A DNA stretch of 64,000 nt from Clostridiales bacterium Firm_14 (GTDB taxonomy: Bacteria > Bacillota > Clostridia > Saccharofermentanales > Saccharofermentanaceae), in assembly GCA_001604135.1 (NCBI GenBank), contig LVAT01000005.1, positions 62,001-126,000 of the forward strand. The letters run 5' to 3'. Below are positions 1 to 7,035 of this stretch, one piece after another. Below the pieces are notes generated by a model. It saw only the letters and a program-made list of their open reading frames with translations. It did no database searches and had not been told where the DNA came from. A program made the position numbers and the translations under genes. Position 1 is the stretch's first letter, and the number at the start of each line of letters is the position of its first letter.

Positions 1-1256
1 TATGGATGGACGCTCTTACGAACTATATCTCGCTCCTGGGCTTCATGAACGATACTTACAACGATTATGAGAAGTACTGGCCCGCTGATGCGCACGTAAT
101 GGCGAAGGAGATCGTAAGATTCCATTCGCTCATTTGGCCTGCATTCCTCATGGCATTGGGTGAGCCCCTTCCTAAGAAGGTTTACGGCCACGGCTGGATC
201 ACATTTGACGGCGGCAAGATGAGTAAGTCGAAGGGCAACGTTATCGATCCTTTCGTACTCTGCGAGAGATACGGAGTTGACGCTTTGAGATATCACCTCT
301 TAAGAGAGATGGTATTCGGTTCTGACTGTCCTTATTCGAATGAGCAGATGTTTGCAAGGATCAACTCTGACCTCGCAAACGACCTGGGCAACCTTGTTTC
401 GAGAACGGTTGCAATGGCTATCAAGTATTTCGACGGCACACTTCCTGCAAAAAAGGAATTCACGGATGCCGACAACGATCTGCTCGAGCAGTTGGATGCA
501 CTCCCGGATTTTGTATCCGATACATTTGAGACAATGCGTTTCTCCGAAGGCCTTGCAAAGATCTTCAGCGTAATCGCAAGAGCTAACAAGTATATCGACG
601 AGAATGAGCCCTGGAAGCTCGCAAAGGATGAGACAGCCAAGCCGAGACTTGCAGCAGTCCTTTACAACCTGCTCGACGCAATCAGACGTGTTGCTATCCT
701 CTTAGAGCCCGTAATGCCTCATACATCACCTAAGATCTTTGAGCAGATCGGTGCTGACGAGTCCAATACCACATGGGATTCCACCAAGGTAAGACATGCT
801 CTTGCTGCTGACGTAACAGTCAAGAAGGGAGAAGTCCTATTCCCGAGAATCGACATCGACAAGGAGATCGAGGAACTCAACAAGATGTTCCCGGCAGAAG
901 AGGAGAAGGGTAAGGACTTAGAGCCATTAAAGCCCCTTACGAAGTTCGACAACTTCGCTGCTTTGGATCTGAGAGCAGTTAAGGTCCTTGAGTGCGAGAA
1001 GGTGCCCAAGTCCGACAAGCTCTTGAAGTTCAAGGTCGATGACGGATTCGGCGAGAGACAGGTCCTCTCCGGAATTGCCAAGTACTATAAGCCGGAAGAT
1101 CTTATCGGCAAGACACTTGCGATGATCGTTAACTTGGAGCCCAGAAAGATGATGGGCTATGAGAGCAACGGCATGATCTTGTCCGTTAAGTACGGTGACG
1201 GTTACCGTGTAGTCGAGTTCGATGACACTGTACTGCCGGGTTCTGATATCTCGTAA
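1..1256 (+). CDS. metG: Methionyl-tRNA synthetase, C-terminal part (5' truncated by window)
   Basis: This cytoplasmic enzyme charges tRNA-Met with methionine. The reading frame is open from base 3 (Trp then Met-Asp-Ala-Leu-Thr-Asn-Tyr, the end of the catalytic core block), so the true start lies upstream of the window. The class I KMSKS loop is intact (GGKMSKSKGN, about residues 69-78 of the visible part). It is followed by the helical anticodon-binding domain and, from about residue 313, a C-terminal EMAP-II/tRNA-binding domain (LDLRAVKVLECEKVPKSDKL, then the IVNLEPRKMMGYESNGM block). The C-terminal dimerising domain is typical of Bacillota MetRS. tatD follows after 6 bases, the same order as metS-yabD in Bacillus subtilis, which supports both calls. 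Identification is very secure; only the N-terminal half is missing. Confidence 0.97.
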   Translation, partial: WMDALTNYISLLGFMNDTYNDYEKYWPADAHVMAKEIVRFHSLIWPAFLMALGEPLPKKVYGHGWITFDGGKMSKSKGNVIDPFVLCERYGVDALRYHLLREMVFGSDCPYSNEQMFARINSDLANDLGNLVSRTVAMAIKYFDGTLPAKKEFTDADNDLLEQLDALPDFVSDTFETMRFSEGLAKIFSVIARANKYIDENEPWKLAKDETAKPRLAAVLYNLLDAIRRVAILLEPVMPHTSPKIFEQIGADESNTTWDSTKVRHALAADVTVKKGEVLFPRIDIDKEIEELNKMFPAEEEKGKDLEPLKPLTKFDNFAALDLRAVKVLECEKVPKSDKLLKFKVDDGFGERQVLSGIAKYYKPEDLIGKTLAMIVNLEPRKMMGYESNGMILSVKYGDGYRVVEFDDTVLPGSDIS

Positions 1257-1262
1257 CAAGCC

Positions 1263-2108
1263 GTGAGAGATCCTGTTTACTACAGCGGCAGTGCCAAGTT
1301 CTTTGATACTCACGCGCATATCTACGACAGAAAATTTGACGCAAATAACGTGACAACGGAAGACATCCTGCAAAGGTGCAGGGCTTCCGGCGTTACGAGC
1401 GTGCTTATTCCTGCTGACTCGGAGGAGACCAGCCGTATCGCTCTTGATATGGCAAATAAGTATGACGGCTTTGCTGAAGTCAGTCTTTACGCCTCGGTGG
1501 GCGTTCATCCGCACGAGGCGAAAACTTACACAGAAGACACCGAGAAATACTTAAGAAGCGTTCTGGAGGCCCGCAGGACGCAAAAGGTAACGGCATTAGG
1601 CGAGATAGGCCTAGATTATTACTATGATCTGTCTGAGAGGAGCGTGCAGAGGGACGTTTTCGAGAAGCAGTTAGAGCTCGCATATGAGTATGACGTGCCG
1701 GTCATCCTTCATGAGAGGGATGCGACAGGTGACTGCCTGGACATCCTGAGGCGCTTTTACAAAGCTGGGAGGATGAGAAGCCTTCCAGGTGTGTGTCATT
1801 GCTGCTCGTGCTCGTTAGAAGCCTCTCAGGAGCTCGTTAAGATGGGCTTTTACATCGGTTTTGACGGTCCCGTTACTTTCAAGAACAATAAGAAAACGCC
1901 TGAAGTGGCTCTTAATACGCCCTGGGACAGGATCGTTATAGAGACGGACAGCCCTTATCTGACGCCTGAGCCCAACAGGGGACTTATTAATGAGCCGTGC
2001 CATGTGGCATATGTATGCGCGAAGATAGCAGAGATCAAGGGCGTTACTATTGATGAAGCTGCGCAAATAACCTATGATAACGGCAAGAAGCTATATGGAG
2101 TGGACTAA
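1263..2108 (+). CDS. tatD: TatD family metal-dependent DNase
   Basis: A 281-residue protein of the TatD family, which are TIM-barrel metal-dependent nucleases usually credited with 3'-5' DNase activity in DNA repair or turnover. Visible metal ligands are the N-terminal HxH in FDTHAHIYD, Glu in GEIGLDYYYD, His in VILHERDA, His in GVCHCC and Asp in ETDSPYLTPEP. The usual HCFSG block is changed to HCCSC. The start is GTG at 1263, only 6 bases after metG and without a strong Shine-Dalgarno, so translational coupling to metG is likely. The family motif usually lies within a few residues of the start; here about 13 residues precede it, so the start is slightly uncertain. The gene forms an operon with metG upstream and the small membrane protein at 2111 downstream. 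Confidence 0.93.
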   Translation: MRDPVYYSGSAKFFDTHAHIYDRKFDANNVTTEDILQRCRASGVTSVLIPADSEETSRIALDMANKYDGFAEVSLYASVGVHPHEAKTYTEDTEKYLRSVLEARRTQKVTALGEIGLDYYYDLSERSVQRDVFEKQLELAYEYDVPVILHERDATGDCLDILRRFYKAGRMRSLPGVCHCCSCSLEASQELVKMGFYIGFDGPVTFKNNKKTPEVALNTPWDRIVIETDSPYLTPEPNRGLINEPCHVAYVCAKIAEIKGVTIDEAAQITYDNGKKLYGVD

Positions 2109-2110
2109 TT

Positions 2111-2584
2111 ATGAAGGGTAAGAAAGACGTTATTCTGGTAGTTGTTACAGTCATTTTGGTGATCGTTCTGATCGTCGGATTCGTTTACGACAGGAACAGT
2201 GCCCTGCTCGAGAGAACCAATCTTTATGATTTCGCAGTGGACGATAACATTGAAGTCGTTAAGATGAATAAGGTCGGATTCTTATTCGCTCGCGCAGCTT
2301 ATGAAGCAAAGCTAAAGATAAAAGACGGAGATGCCGAAGGGTATATCATTACTCTGGCCACCGTGTACGGCGGAAAGGGTCAGATGTTCGATTACGAGCA
2401 GTATAAGCAGTATGAATCAGAAGTCCTGACAAACGTAAGCCTTAAGCCGAATCCAATGCAGGATTCGTTCATTTGGGCTCTCGGATCGCCTCTGAAGGCG
2501 GATTCTACGGAAAATATCGTGTATATCATCTCGCTCGAGAGTGAGAGCGAAGCGTATATATACCTCTATTATTCAAGAAAATAA
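2111..2584 (+). CDS. Small single-pass membrane protein of unknown function
   Basis: A 157-residue protein I do not recognise. Residues 1-5 are basic and residues 5-27 form one very hydrophobic helix (VILVVVTVILVIVLIVGFVY) that probably anchors the protein with the rest outside the cell. The remainder is a soluble domain of about 130 residues that looks like an alpha/beta fold, with no cysteine pair, lipobox or catalytic motif. It starts two bases after the tatD stop, so it is probably co-transcribed with metG-tatD. A short GC hairpin with a T-rich tail follows at 2619. The function is unknown; tatD linkage alone does not imply a role in DNA metabolism. Confidence 0.75.
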   Translation: MKGKKDVILVVVTVILVIVLIVGFVYDRNSALLERTNLYDFAVDDNIEVVKMNKVGFLFARAAYEAKLKIKDGDAEGYIITLATVYGGKGQMFDYEQYKQYESEVLTNVSLKPNPMQDSFIWALGSPLKADSTENIVYIISLESESEAYIYLYYSRK

Positions 2585-2618
2585 GAATGGGACAAATGAT
2601 GTCTCATTAGCCTGAACA

Positions 2619-2635
2619 GGGCGTTTGCCCGTTTT
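2619..2635 (+). terminator. Probable weak rho-independent terminator
   Basis: GGGC-GTTT-GCCC (2619-2630) is followed by GTTTTG. The AAC before and GTT after can extend the stem around mismatches. It lies 35 bases after the stop at 2584 and before the ribosome binding site of the next gene, so it probably ends the metG-tatD unit. The stem is short, so read-through is possible. Confidence 0.4.
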
Positions 2636-2698
2636 GTGTCCTGTTTCCCGGGCAAGTTTTGCCATAGACTCAGGCCATCACTCAAGGAGGCGTACGAA

Positions 2699-3214
2699 AT
2701 GGACCAGCAGAAGATCGGAGAATTCCTTAAGACACTTCGCAAGGAGAAAAATCTTACCCAGGAAGAACTGGCAGATAAGATGAATGTCTCCAGAAGAACT
2801 GTCTCAAGGTGGGAGACGGGAAGCAATCTTCCGGATCTCTCCATTCTTGTCGAGCTTGCTGACCTTTATGACGTCGATCTGAGAGAAATCTTCGATGGCG
2901 AAAGGAAAAGCGAGACTATGGATAAGGATCTTAAGGAAACCATGCTAAAGGCAGCAGATTATACTGACGATCACATGAATAAGGTTATGAAGAGGATGCA
3001 GATACTCTTCATCTGCGCGACAGTATGCGGCGCGCTTTATATTTTGGGAGTGTGCTTCGGACCGGAGACGGAATCAGTTCTTTATTCCTTTGCAGAGGGC
3101 ATTCTGCTCGGAGTAATGTTCGGTGCATTGATCTTAGGAATTATCATTACCGGAAGGAATTTCAAGAAGTTTGCAGAGTGGAAGCAGTCCAAACTCGGCA
3201 AGTCTGACGCCTGA
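2699..3214 (+). CDS. XRE-family HTH regulator with two C-terminal membrane helices
   Basis: A 171-residue membrane-tethered transcription regulator. Residues 1-65 are a clear Cro/CI-type helix-turn-helix (FLKTLRKEKNLTQEELADKM, then SRRTVSRWETGSNLPDLSIL), followed by an acidic linker and two membrane helices at about 101-120 and 131-152. This arrangement (HTH plus two helices) is common in Clostridia and is often linked to neighbouring membrane proteins. A perfect AAGGAGG at 2684-2690 lies 8 bases before ATG 2699, which decides the start; a 21-codon upstream extension in the same frame is rejected. The CPBP protease homologue follows after 17 bases, so the pair is probably one operon and the protein may sense a membrane signal handled by it. 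Target and signal are unknown. Confidence 0.88.
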   Translation: MDQQKIGEFLKTLRKEKNLTQEELADKMNVSRRTVSRWETGSNLPDLSILVELADLYDVDLREIFDGERKSETMDKDLKETMLKAADYTDDHMNKVMKRMQILFICATVCGALYILGVCFGPETESVLYSFAEGILLGVMFGALILGIIITGRNFKKFAEWKQSKLGKSDA

Positions 3215-3231
3215 TTCCAAAGGAGAACAAC

Positions 3232-4125
3232 ATGATAAACCCTAATGAGATAACCAACAAAAAGTTTGGTGTATTTATGGCGGCCGCATTTTTGGCGGCA
3301 TACATACCTTTAACGATCGCAGGTCTGGCATATAAGGGCGGAAATACTATCCTTTGCCTTTTGCTCTTCAGATTTATATCAATCTTCATCCCCTTGATCG
3401 CCGTTCTCATAGCAAGGCTGCCTTTCAAGGCGCTTGGCTGGAAGCCTAAGTTCTCTTTCAAGTACTTTTTAGGCGCTCTGATCGGCCCTCAGATCTTAAG
3501 CTGGATCGGAGCAGGGATATTCTTCATTTTCAACAAAGACGCGTTTGGAGTGTCTCTGGACGCTTATCTGGCGATGCTGCCCGCTGAGGCAAGAGATGCG
3601 TTCGCAAGTGCAGGAGCAGATCCCGTTCCTGTTCTGATAACTGTGACGGTAATGTCTCTGACTTTCCTTCCCATATCACAGATCCTGCCAAGCCTTGGCG
3701 AAGAGGCAGGGTGGAGAGGCGTCATGTATCCTTTCCTTAAAGAGAAGTTCGGCCCTGTAGGAGGAAAGCTTATCGGAGGCGTTCTCTGGGGCGTATGGCA
3801 CTGGCCTTTGGTAATACTCGGCAATTATTTCTATGAGGGAGAATATTTTGGAAAGCCGTTCCTGGGGCCTGTCATGATCTGCATAACGCTTTGCGCTTTC
3901 GGGATCCTCATCGATCATTTCTATGAGAAGACAGGCTGCATCTGGATCCCTTCGCTCATTCATGCGTCCATGAACGCATCTGCCGTTCCTCTGATGTTCA
4001 TGTTAAAGAACGGAAATCAGCATCTGTCGGTTTTGGGTCCTAACTGCTTCGGACTAATAGGATGCCTTCCGGTCATAGTTTTGGCGGTAATATTGCTGGT
4101 TACTGATGCCAAGAAGCGTGCATAA
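3232..4125 (+). CDS. CPBP family intramembrane metalloprotease
   Basis: A 297-residue polytopic membrane protein of the CPBP/Abi (Rce1-like) family. The three active-site motifs are present: EExxxR as EEAGWRG at 157-163, a histidine in WGVWHWP at about 190, and HxxxN in HASMN at 244-248. About eight hydrophobic segments are visible. Bacterial members are linked to bacteriocin self-immunity, peptide maturation or membrane stress, but the substrate cannot be read from sequence. GGAG lies shortly before ATG 3232. It follows the membrane-anchored XRE regulator by 17 bases, which suggests the regulator controls it, and a strong terminator follows. Confidence 0.88.
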   Translation: MINPNEITNKKFGVFMAAAFLAAYIPLTIAGLAYKGGNTILCLLLFRFISIFIPLIAVLIARLPFKALGWKPKFSFKYFLGALIGPQILSWIGAGIFFIFNKDAFGVSLDAYLAMLPAEARDAFASAGADPVPVLITVTVMSLTFLPISQILPSLGEEAGWRGVMYPFLKEKFGPVGGKLIGGVLWGVWHWPLVILGNYFYEGEYFGKPFLGPVMICITLCAFGILIDHFYEKTGCIWIPSLIHASMNASAVPLMFMLKNGNQHLSVLGPNCFGLIGCLPVIVLAVILLVTDAKKRA

Positions 4126-4133
4126 TCAGCCGT

Positions 4134-4167
4134 AAAGGCGTATCTTAAACAGGGATGCGCCTTTTTT
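4134..4167 (+). terminator. Rho-independent terminator
   Basis: An AGGCGTATC stem arm pairs with GATGCGCCT across an 8-9 base loop and is followed by TTTTTT. It lies directly after the CPBP gene stop at 4125 and separates it from the tRNA promoter. Confidence 0.85.
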
Positions 4168-4243
4168 ATATTCCGCAAATGCCCGTTTTATAAGGCTTTG
4201 AGCCTTTATTCTCAATAGTTTTGATATTTCCTGAAAATAGTTG

Positions 4244-4273
4244 TTGACATATCTTCGGTATTCGGTTTATAAT
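4244..4273 (+). promoter_or_regulatory. Strong sigma-70-type promoter of the tRNA cluster
   Basis: A perfect -35 TTGACA (4244-4249) and perfect -10 TATAAT (4268-4273) with an 18-base spacer. The predicted start is near 4280, about 25 bases before tRNA-Val. Such a consensus promoter fits a stable RNA operon. Confidence 0.85.
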
Positions 4274-4305
4274 TCATTCGCGCTTTGAATAAAGGTGTGG
4301 CTAAC

Positions 4306-4381
4306 GGAAGCTTAGCTCAGCTGGGAGAGCATCTGCCTTACAAGCAGAGGGTCACAGGTTCGAGCCCTGTAGTTTCCACCA
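4306..4381 (+). tRNA. tRNA-Val (anticodon TAC)
   Basis: A full cloverleaf with acceptor GGAAGCT pairing AGTTTCC (one G-U), anticodon stem TCTGC/GCAGA with loop CTTACAA giving TAC, a GGTTCGAGCC T-arm, discriminator A and an encoded CCA at 4379-4381. It is the first gene of the three-tRNA cluster. Confidence 0.96.
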
Positions 4382-4388
4382 ATGGTAC

Positions 4389-4466
4389 GGCGCAGTAGTT
4401 CAGCCTGGTTAGAATGCCAGCCTGTCACGCTGGAGGTCGAGGGTTCGAGCCCCTTCTGCGTCGCCA
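4389..4466 (+). tRNA. tRNA-Asp (anticodon GTC)
   Basis: Acceptor GGCGCAG pairs with CTGCGTC. The anticodon loop CTGTCAC gives GTC, the T-arm is GGGTTCGAGCCC, the discriminator is G and CCA is encoded at the 3' end. It starts only 7 bases after tRNA-Val, so both come from one transcript. Confidence 0.96.
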
Positions 4467-4472
4467 TTAACT

Positions 4473-4506
4473 TTAGGCCGAACACTTTATAGAGTGTTCG
4501 GCCTAA
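4473..4506 (+). repeat. Perfect 14-bp inverted repeat between tRNA-Asp and tRNA-Phe
   Basis: Arms TTAGGCCGAACACT and AGTGTTCGGCCTAA are perfectly complementary around a 6-base TTATAG loop. No T-run follows before tRNA-Phe begins 5 bases later. It could be a partial terminator, or a processing site that separates the tRNAs. The sequence alone does not decide. Confidence 0.8.
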
Positions 4507-4511
4507 CTCTT

Positions 4512-4587
4512 GCTCAGATAGCTCAGTCGGTAGAGCAGGGGACTGAAAATCCCCGTGTCGGCAGTTCGATTCTGTCTCTGAGCACCA
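4512..4587 (+). tRNA. tRNA-Phe (anticodon GAA)
   Basis: Acceptor GCTCAGA pairs with TCTGAGC. The anticodon stem GGGGA/TCCCC carries loop CTGAAAA, giving GAA; the T-arm loop is TTCGATT and CCA is encoded. It is the third tRNA of the cluster and is followed by a strong terminator. Confidence 0.96.
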
Positions 4588-4601
4588 AAAAGCGTTAGAA
4601 G

Positions 4602-4643
4602 CTCTTTCTTTTGCCAGATATCTTTGCAAAAGAAAGAGTTTTT
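4602..4643 (+). terminator. Rho-independent terminator of the tRNA cluster
   Basis: Stem arms CTCTTTCTTTTGC (4602-4614) and GCAAAAGAAAGAG (4626-4638) are perfectly complementary over 13 bp and are followed by TTTTT. It lies just after tRNA-Phe. Confidence 0.85.
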
Positions 4644-4661
4644 GCATATAGGGAGAATATT

Positions 4662-5336
4662 ATGACGATCAGGAAAAGACTGACCCCTGCATTATCCACA
4701 CTGCTATTCTTACTGGTAGCAGTTGCTTGTCAGGTCGTTGCGATTAAGATCTTTCCTTATGTGGTAGGAGCGCCTCTCGTAGAAGACAATGCTTATATCC
4801 TTACCAGAATGATGGAAGGATATCTTCTCCTGCTTACTTTCATATTTGCCGTCTTTACAAAGTTTAAGATCCATTTCGAGTGCTTAAATCCCGGTAAGGA
4901 GAGAGTCAAGAATGACCTTATAATAAGCGGCATCATCAGCGTGGTCCTCGTTATCGGCCTCATTGCAGTACGAATGGTCCAGAATGTCGTTGTTCCCGGT
5001 TATGCCGAAAAGCCCTGGTTCGGACTTTATCTCGGCACATACATGCGCTGGTTCTATCCCATCAGTGCCGTATTGCAGGAGATCTTCGTTAAGGGTGTCG
5101 TTGAGGACAACATTACCGCTTCCTGCAAAAAGTACAATAAGCATTTCACGGTCTGGATGACCGCTCTGTTCTTCTTCGTCATCCACATGGGATATGAGCT
5201 TCCCATGATGTTCGGTGCGGCGATCCTCTGTGCCCTGACAGGTTATCTTTATGAGAAAAACAAGTCTGTCTGGGGAAGCATCCTGATCCATTTTGTGATC
5301 GGATTCGTGCCGAAGATAGTCGGTGTCTCACGTTAA
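4662..5336 (+). CDS. CPBP-related membrane protein with altered active-site motif
   Basis: A 224-residue membrane protein with about six hydrophobic segments. The C-terminal half follows the CPBP layout: QEIFVKGVVED in place of EExxxRG, FFFVIHMGYELPMMFG as the second (His) motif and ILIHFVIGF as the third. The first Glu of the pair is Gln, the Arg is replaced by Lys and the usual Asn after the third His is absent, so protease activity is doubtful. GGGAG at about 4651 lies 6-7 bases before ATG 4662, which fixes the start and rejects a 17-codon extension running into the tRNA terminator. It stands alone between the tRNA cluster and the NAGPA operon. CPBP kinship is clear from motif order; the function is unknown. 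Confidence 0.8.
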   Translation: MTIRKRLTPALSTLLFLLVAVACQVVAIKIFPYVVGAPLVEDNAYILTRMMEGYLLLLTFIFAVFTKFKIHFECLNPGKERVKNDLIISGIISVVLVIGLIAVRMVQNVVVPGYAEKPWFGLYLGTYMRWFYPISAVLQEIFVKGVVEDNITASCKKYNKHFTVWMTALFFFVIHMGYELPMMFGAAILCALTGYLYEKNKSVWGSILIHFVIGFVPKIVGVSR

Positions 5337-5394
5337 CTCCAGATTTTGCATAACAATGTTACAAAGCTTGTAATATAAGGCATATTACAGTTTC

Positions 5395-5444
5395 TTGACA
5401 TTACGTTTTCGCGCGGCTTTTATAATAAAAGCTTATGCTATACT
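5395..5444 (+). promoter_or_regulatory. Putative promoter of the NAGPA-domain operon
   Basis: A perfect TTGACA (5395-5400) is followed 20 bases later by TATAAT (5421-5426), which is a long spacer. An extended -10, TGCTATACT (5436-5444), also lies here. Either box could be used. A small dyad, TTACAA-AGC-TTGTAA (5359-5373), precedes the promoter. Confidence 0.5.
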
Positions 5445-5496
5445 CCAAAATATCTAGTCAAAAAGAAATGCGATTTTGCATGAATTTGAGGTATTT

Positions 5497-7035
5497 ATGG
5501 AGACTGACAATCTTACTAAATTTCGCAAGATAGTAGCCGGTCTGGAGCCTTCGAAAAGAGAGGCTCTTATGGCCCGTATGAAGGGCATGTCCAGGGAAGA
5601 GGCCATGGGTCTGGTTGACCGCATGGTCGAGATATCCGAGCAGCGCAAGATCGAGATCACGGCAAGACCAAAGGTCCTGGCAGGAGGCGCAAGAGAAAGT
5701 GCTTTCTCCGGTACCGATTATGTTGAATCAAGACCCCGCACATATAGAGAAGTACCTGACGATTCGAAGATCGAGATCGTTAAGAACCCCGGCAGAAGAG
5801 TTTCTGCTCCGAGCAGCTTCAGACCTGAGCAGCGTCCCGTTAAGAGAGTTGAGCCTGCAATTGCAAGAGCAGGAAGAGAACAGGCCGCAAGAAAGATCGC
5901 CCAGAGAGAGCAGCTCGCTATTGAAGAGCAGCAGCGAAAAGCGAGAAACTCGGCTATCGCAAAGAAGGTCCTCAGGATTACGGGCAAGTATGCTGCAAGA
6001 GTGATGGGAACGGCAGTTCTTACGCTGGTCCTCGTACTGGCAGGCTTCTATACATTCCTCGGCATCATCATGAAGGGACCTTCCCCTCATTTGAGAAACC
6101 AGTTCGTTCCTTCCGTAATGGAATCTTCTGCAGGCGGCGTTCTTGCCAGAATGATCCTTACAGATGAAGAGATCGATGCTATCTTAAACAGCAACAAGAC
6201 TCAGGAATTTTCCGAGATCACCGATACGACTCTCGTAAATGCGATGGCAGCAGAGCAGAAGAAGTCTGAGGCTAATGCCGCAGCAGTTAACGAGCTCGAT
6301 CCTGACGGCGACGGAATCGAAGTCCACGATGTATCCGGTCCGATGTATCACGGTAAGATGCTCGTAATCTACGATCCTTCAAGGATCATGGTAGCCACTA
6401 TCGACAACTACAACCATAACGGTGCAGGCCTGACTCTTAAGCAGCTTATCGACAAGTACGGCGGTGTCGGCGGAATCAACGGCGGCCAGTACGAAGATAA
6501 GAACGGCATGGGAATCGGCGGCTGGCCTGAAGGCATCGTTATCTCTGAAGGCAAGCTCAGAATGGGCAGCAAGAACGGCACATATGACGTATACGGCCTT
6601 ACAAACGAGAATGTACTCGTCGTAGGCAGAATGACAGCCCAGAATGCACTTGATATCGGCGTAAGAGATGCGGTCTCATTCGGACCTGCACTTATCGTAA
6701 ACGGCGTAGCAGCCAAGTACAGCGGAGCAGGCGGCGGCCTTAACCCCAGAACTGCTATCGGTCAGAGAGAAGACGGTGCAATCCTCCTTCTCGTTATTGA
6801 AGGAAGAAAGACATCTTCAATGGGCGCTACAATGGCAGACCTCATAAAGGTCATGCAGGACTACGGCGCAGTTAACGCAGCAAACCTCGACGGCGGCATG
6901 TCCTCGGCAATGTGGCTTTACGATGATGAACTCGTTTCCAGCTCATCCATCAGAGTCTCACGCCAGATGCCTACTGCATTCATTATCCTCCCCCAGAAGG
7001 ACGGAAATGGCGCGGCACAGCCTGCGGAGGGTTAA
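5497..7035 (+). CDS. Membrane-anchored phosphodiester glycosidase (NAGPA/DUF2233) domain protein
   Basis: A 512-residue protein. Residues 1-165 are charged and basic (rich in Arg, Lys, Glu and Gln) and probably cytoplasmic. A single membrane helix follows at about 170-192 (GTAVLTLVLVLAGFYTFLGI), then a linker of about 95 residues and an extracellular NAGPA domain from about 285 to the end. The domain shows the family marks: GGINGGQY, FGPALIVNG, GGLNPRTAIGQ and NAANLDGGMSSAMW. Members cleave or bind GlcNAc-1-phosphodiester-type sugar linkages and are found in exopolysaccharide and spore-surface settings. ATG 5497 is preceded by GAGG; an in-frame TTG at 5476 has no ribosome binding site. The next gene starts on the base after the stop, so the pair is a tightly coupled operon. 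The substrate is unknown. Confidence 0.88.
   Translation: METDNLTKFRKIVAGLEPSKREALMARMKGMSREEAMGLVDRMVEISEQRKIEITARPKVLAGGARESAFSGTDYVESRPRTYREVPDDSKIEIVKNPGRRVSAPSSFRPEQRPVKRVEPAIARAGREQAARKIAQREQLAIEEQQRKARNSAIAKKVLRITGKYAARVMGTAVLTLVLVLAGFYTFLGIIMKGPSPHLRNQFVPSVMESSAGGVLARMILTDEEIDAILNSNKTQEFSEITDTTLVNAMAAEQKKSEANAAAVNELDPDGDGIEVHDVSGPMYHGKMLVIYDPSRIMVATIDNYNHNGAGLTLKQLIDKYGGVGGINGGQYEDKNGMGIGGWPEGIVISEGKLRMGSKNGTYDVYGLTNENVLVVGRMTAQNALDIGVRDAVSFGPALIVNGVAAKYSGAGGGLNPRTAIGQREDGAILLLVIEGRKTSSMGATMADLIKVMQDYGAVNAANLDGGMSSAMWLYDDELVSSSSIRVSRQMPTAFIILPQKDGNGAAQPAEG

Noticed and set aside
927-1514. 195-codon minus-strand ORF over metG and tatD
   Set aside because: It is a shadow of two well-identified genes with no recognisable motif.
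4312-4647. Minus-strand 111-codon ORF across the tRNA cluster
   Set aside because: The RARTCDPLL-like text is the familiar false translation of tRNA genes; three good cloverleaf tRNAs on the plus strand explain the sequence.
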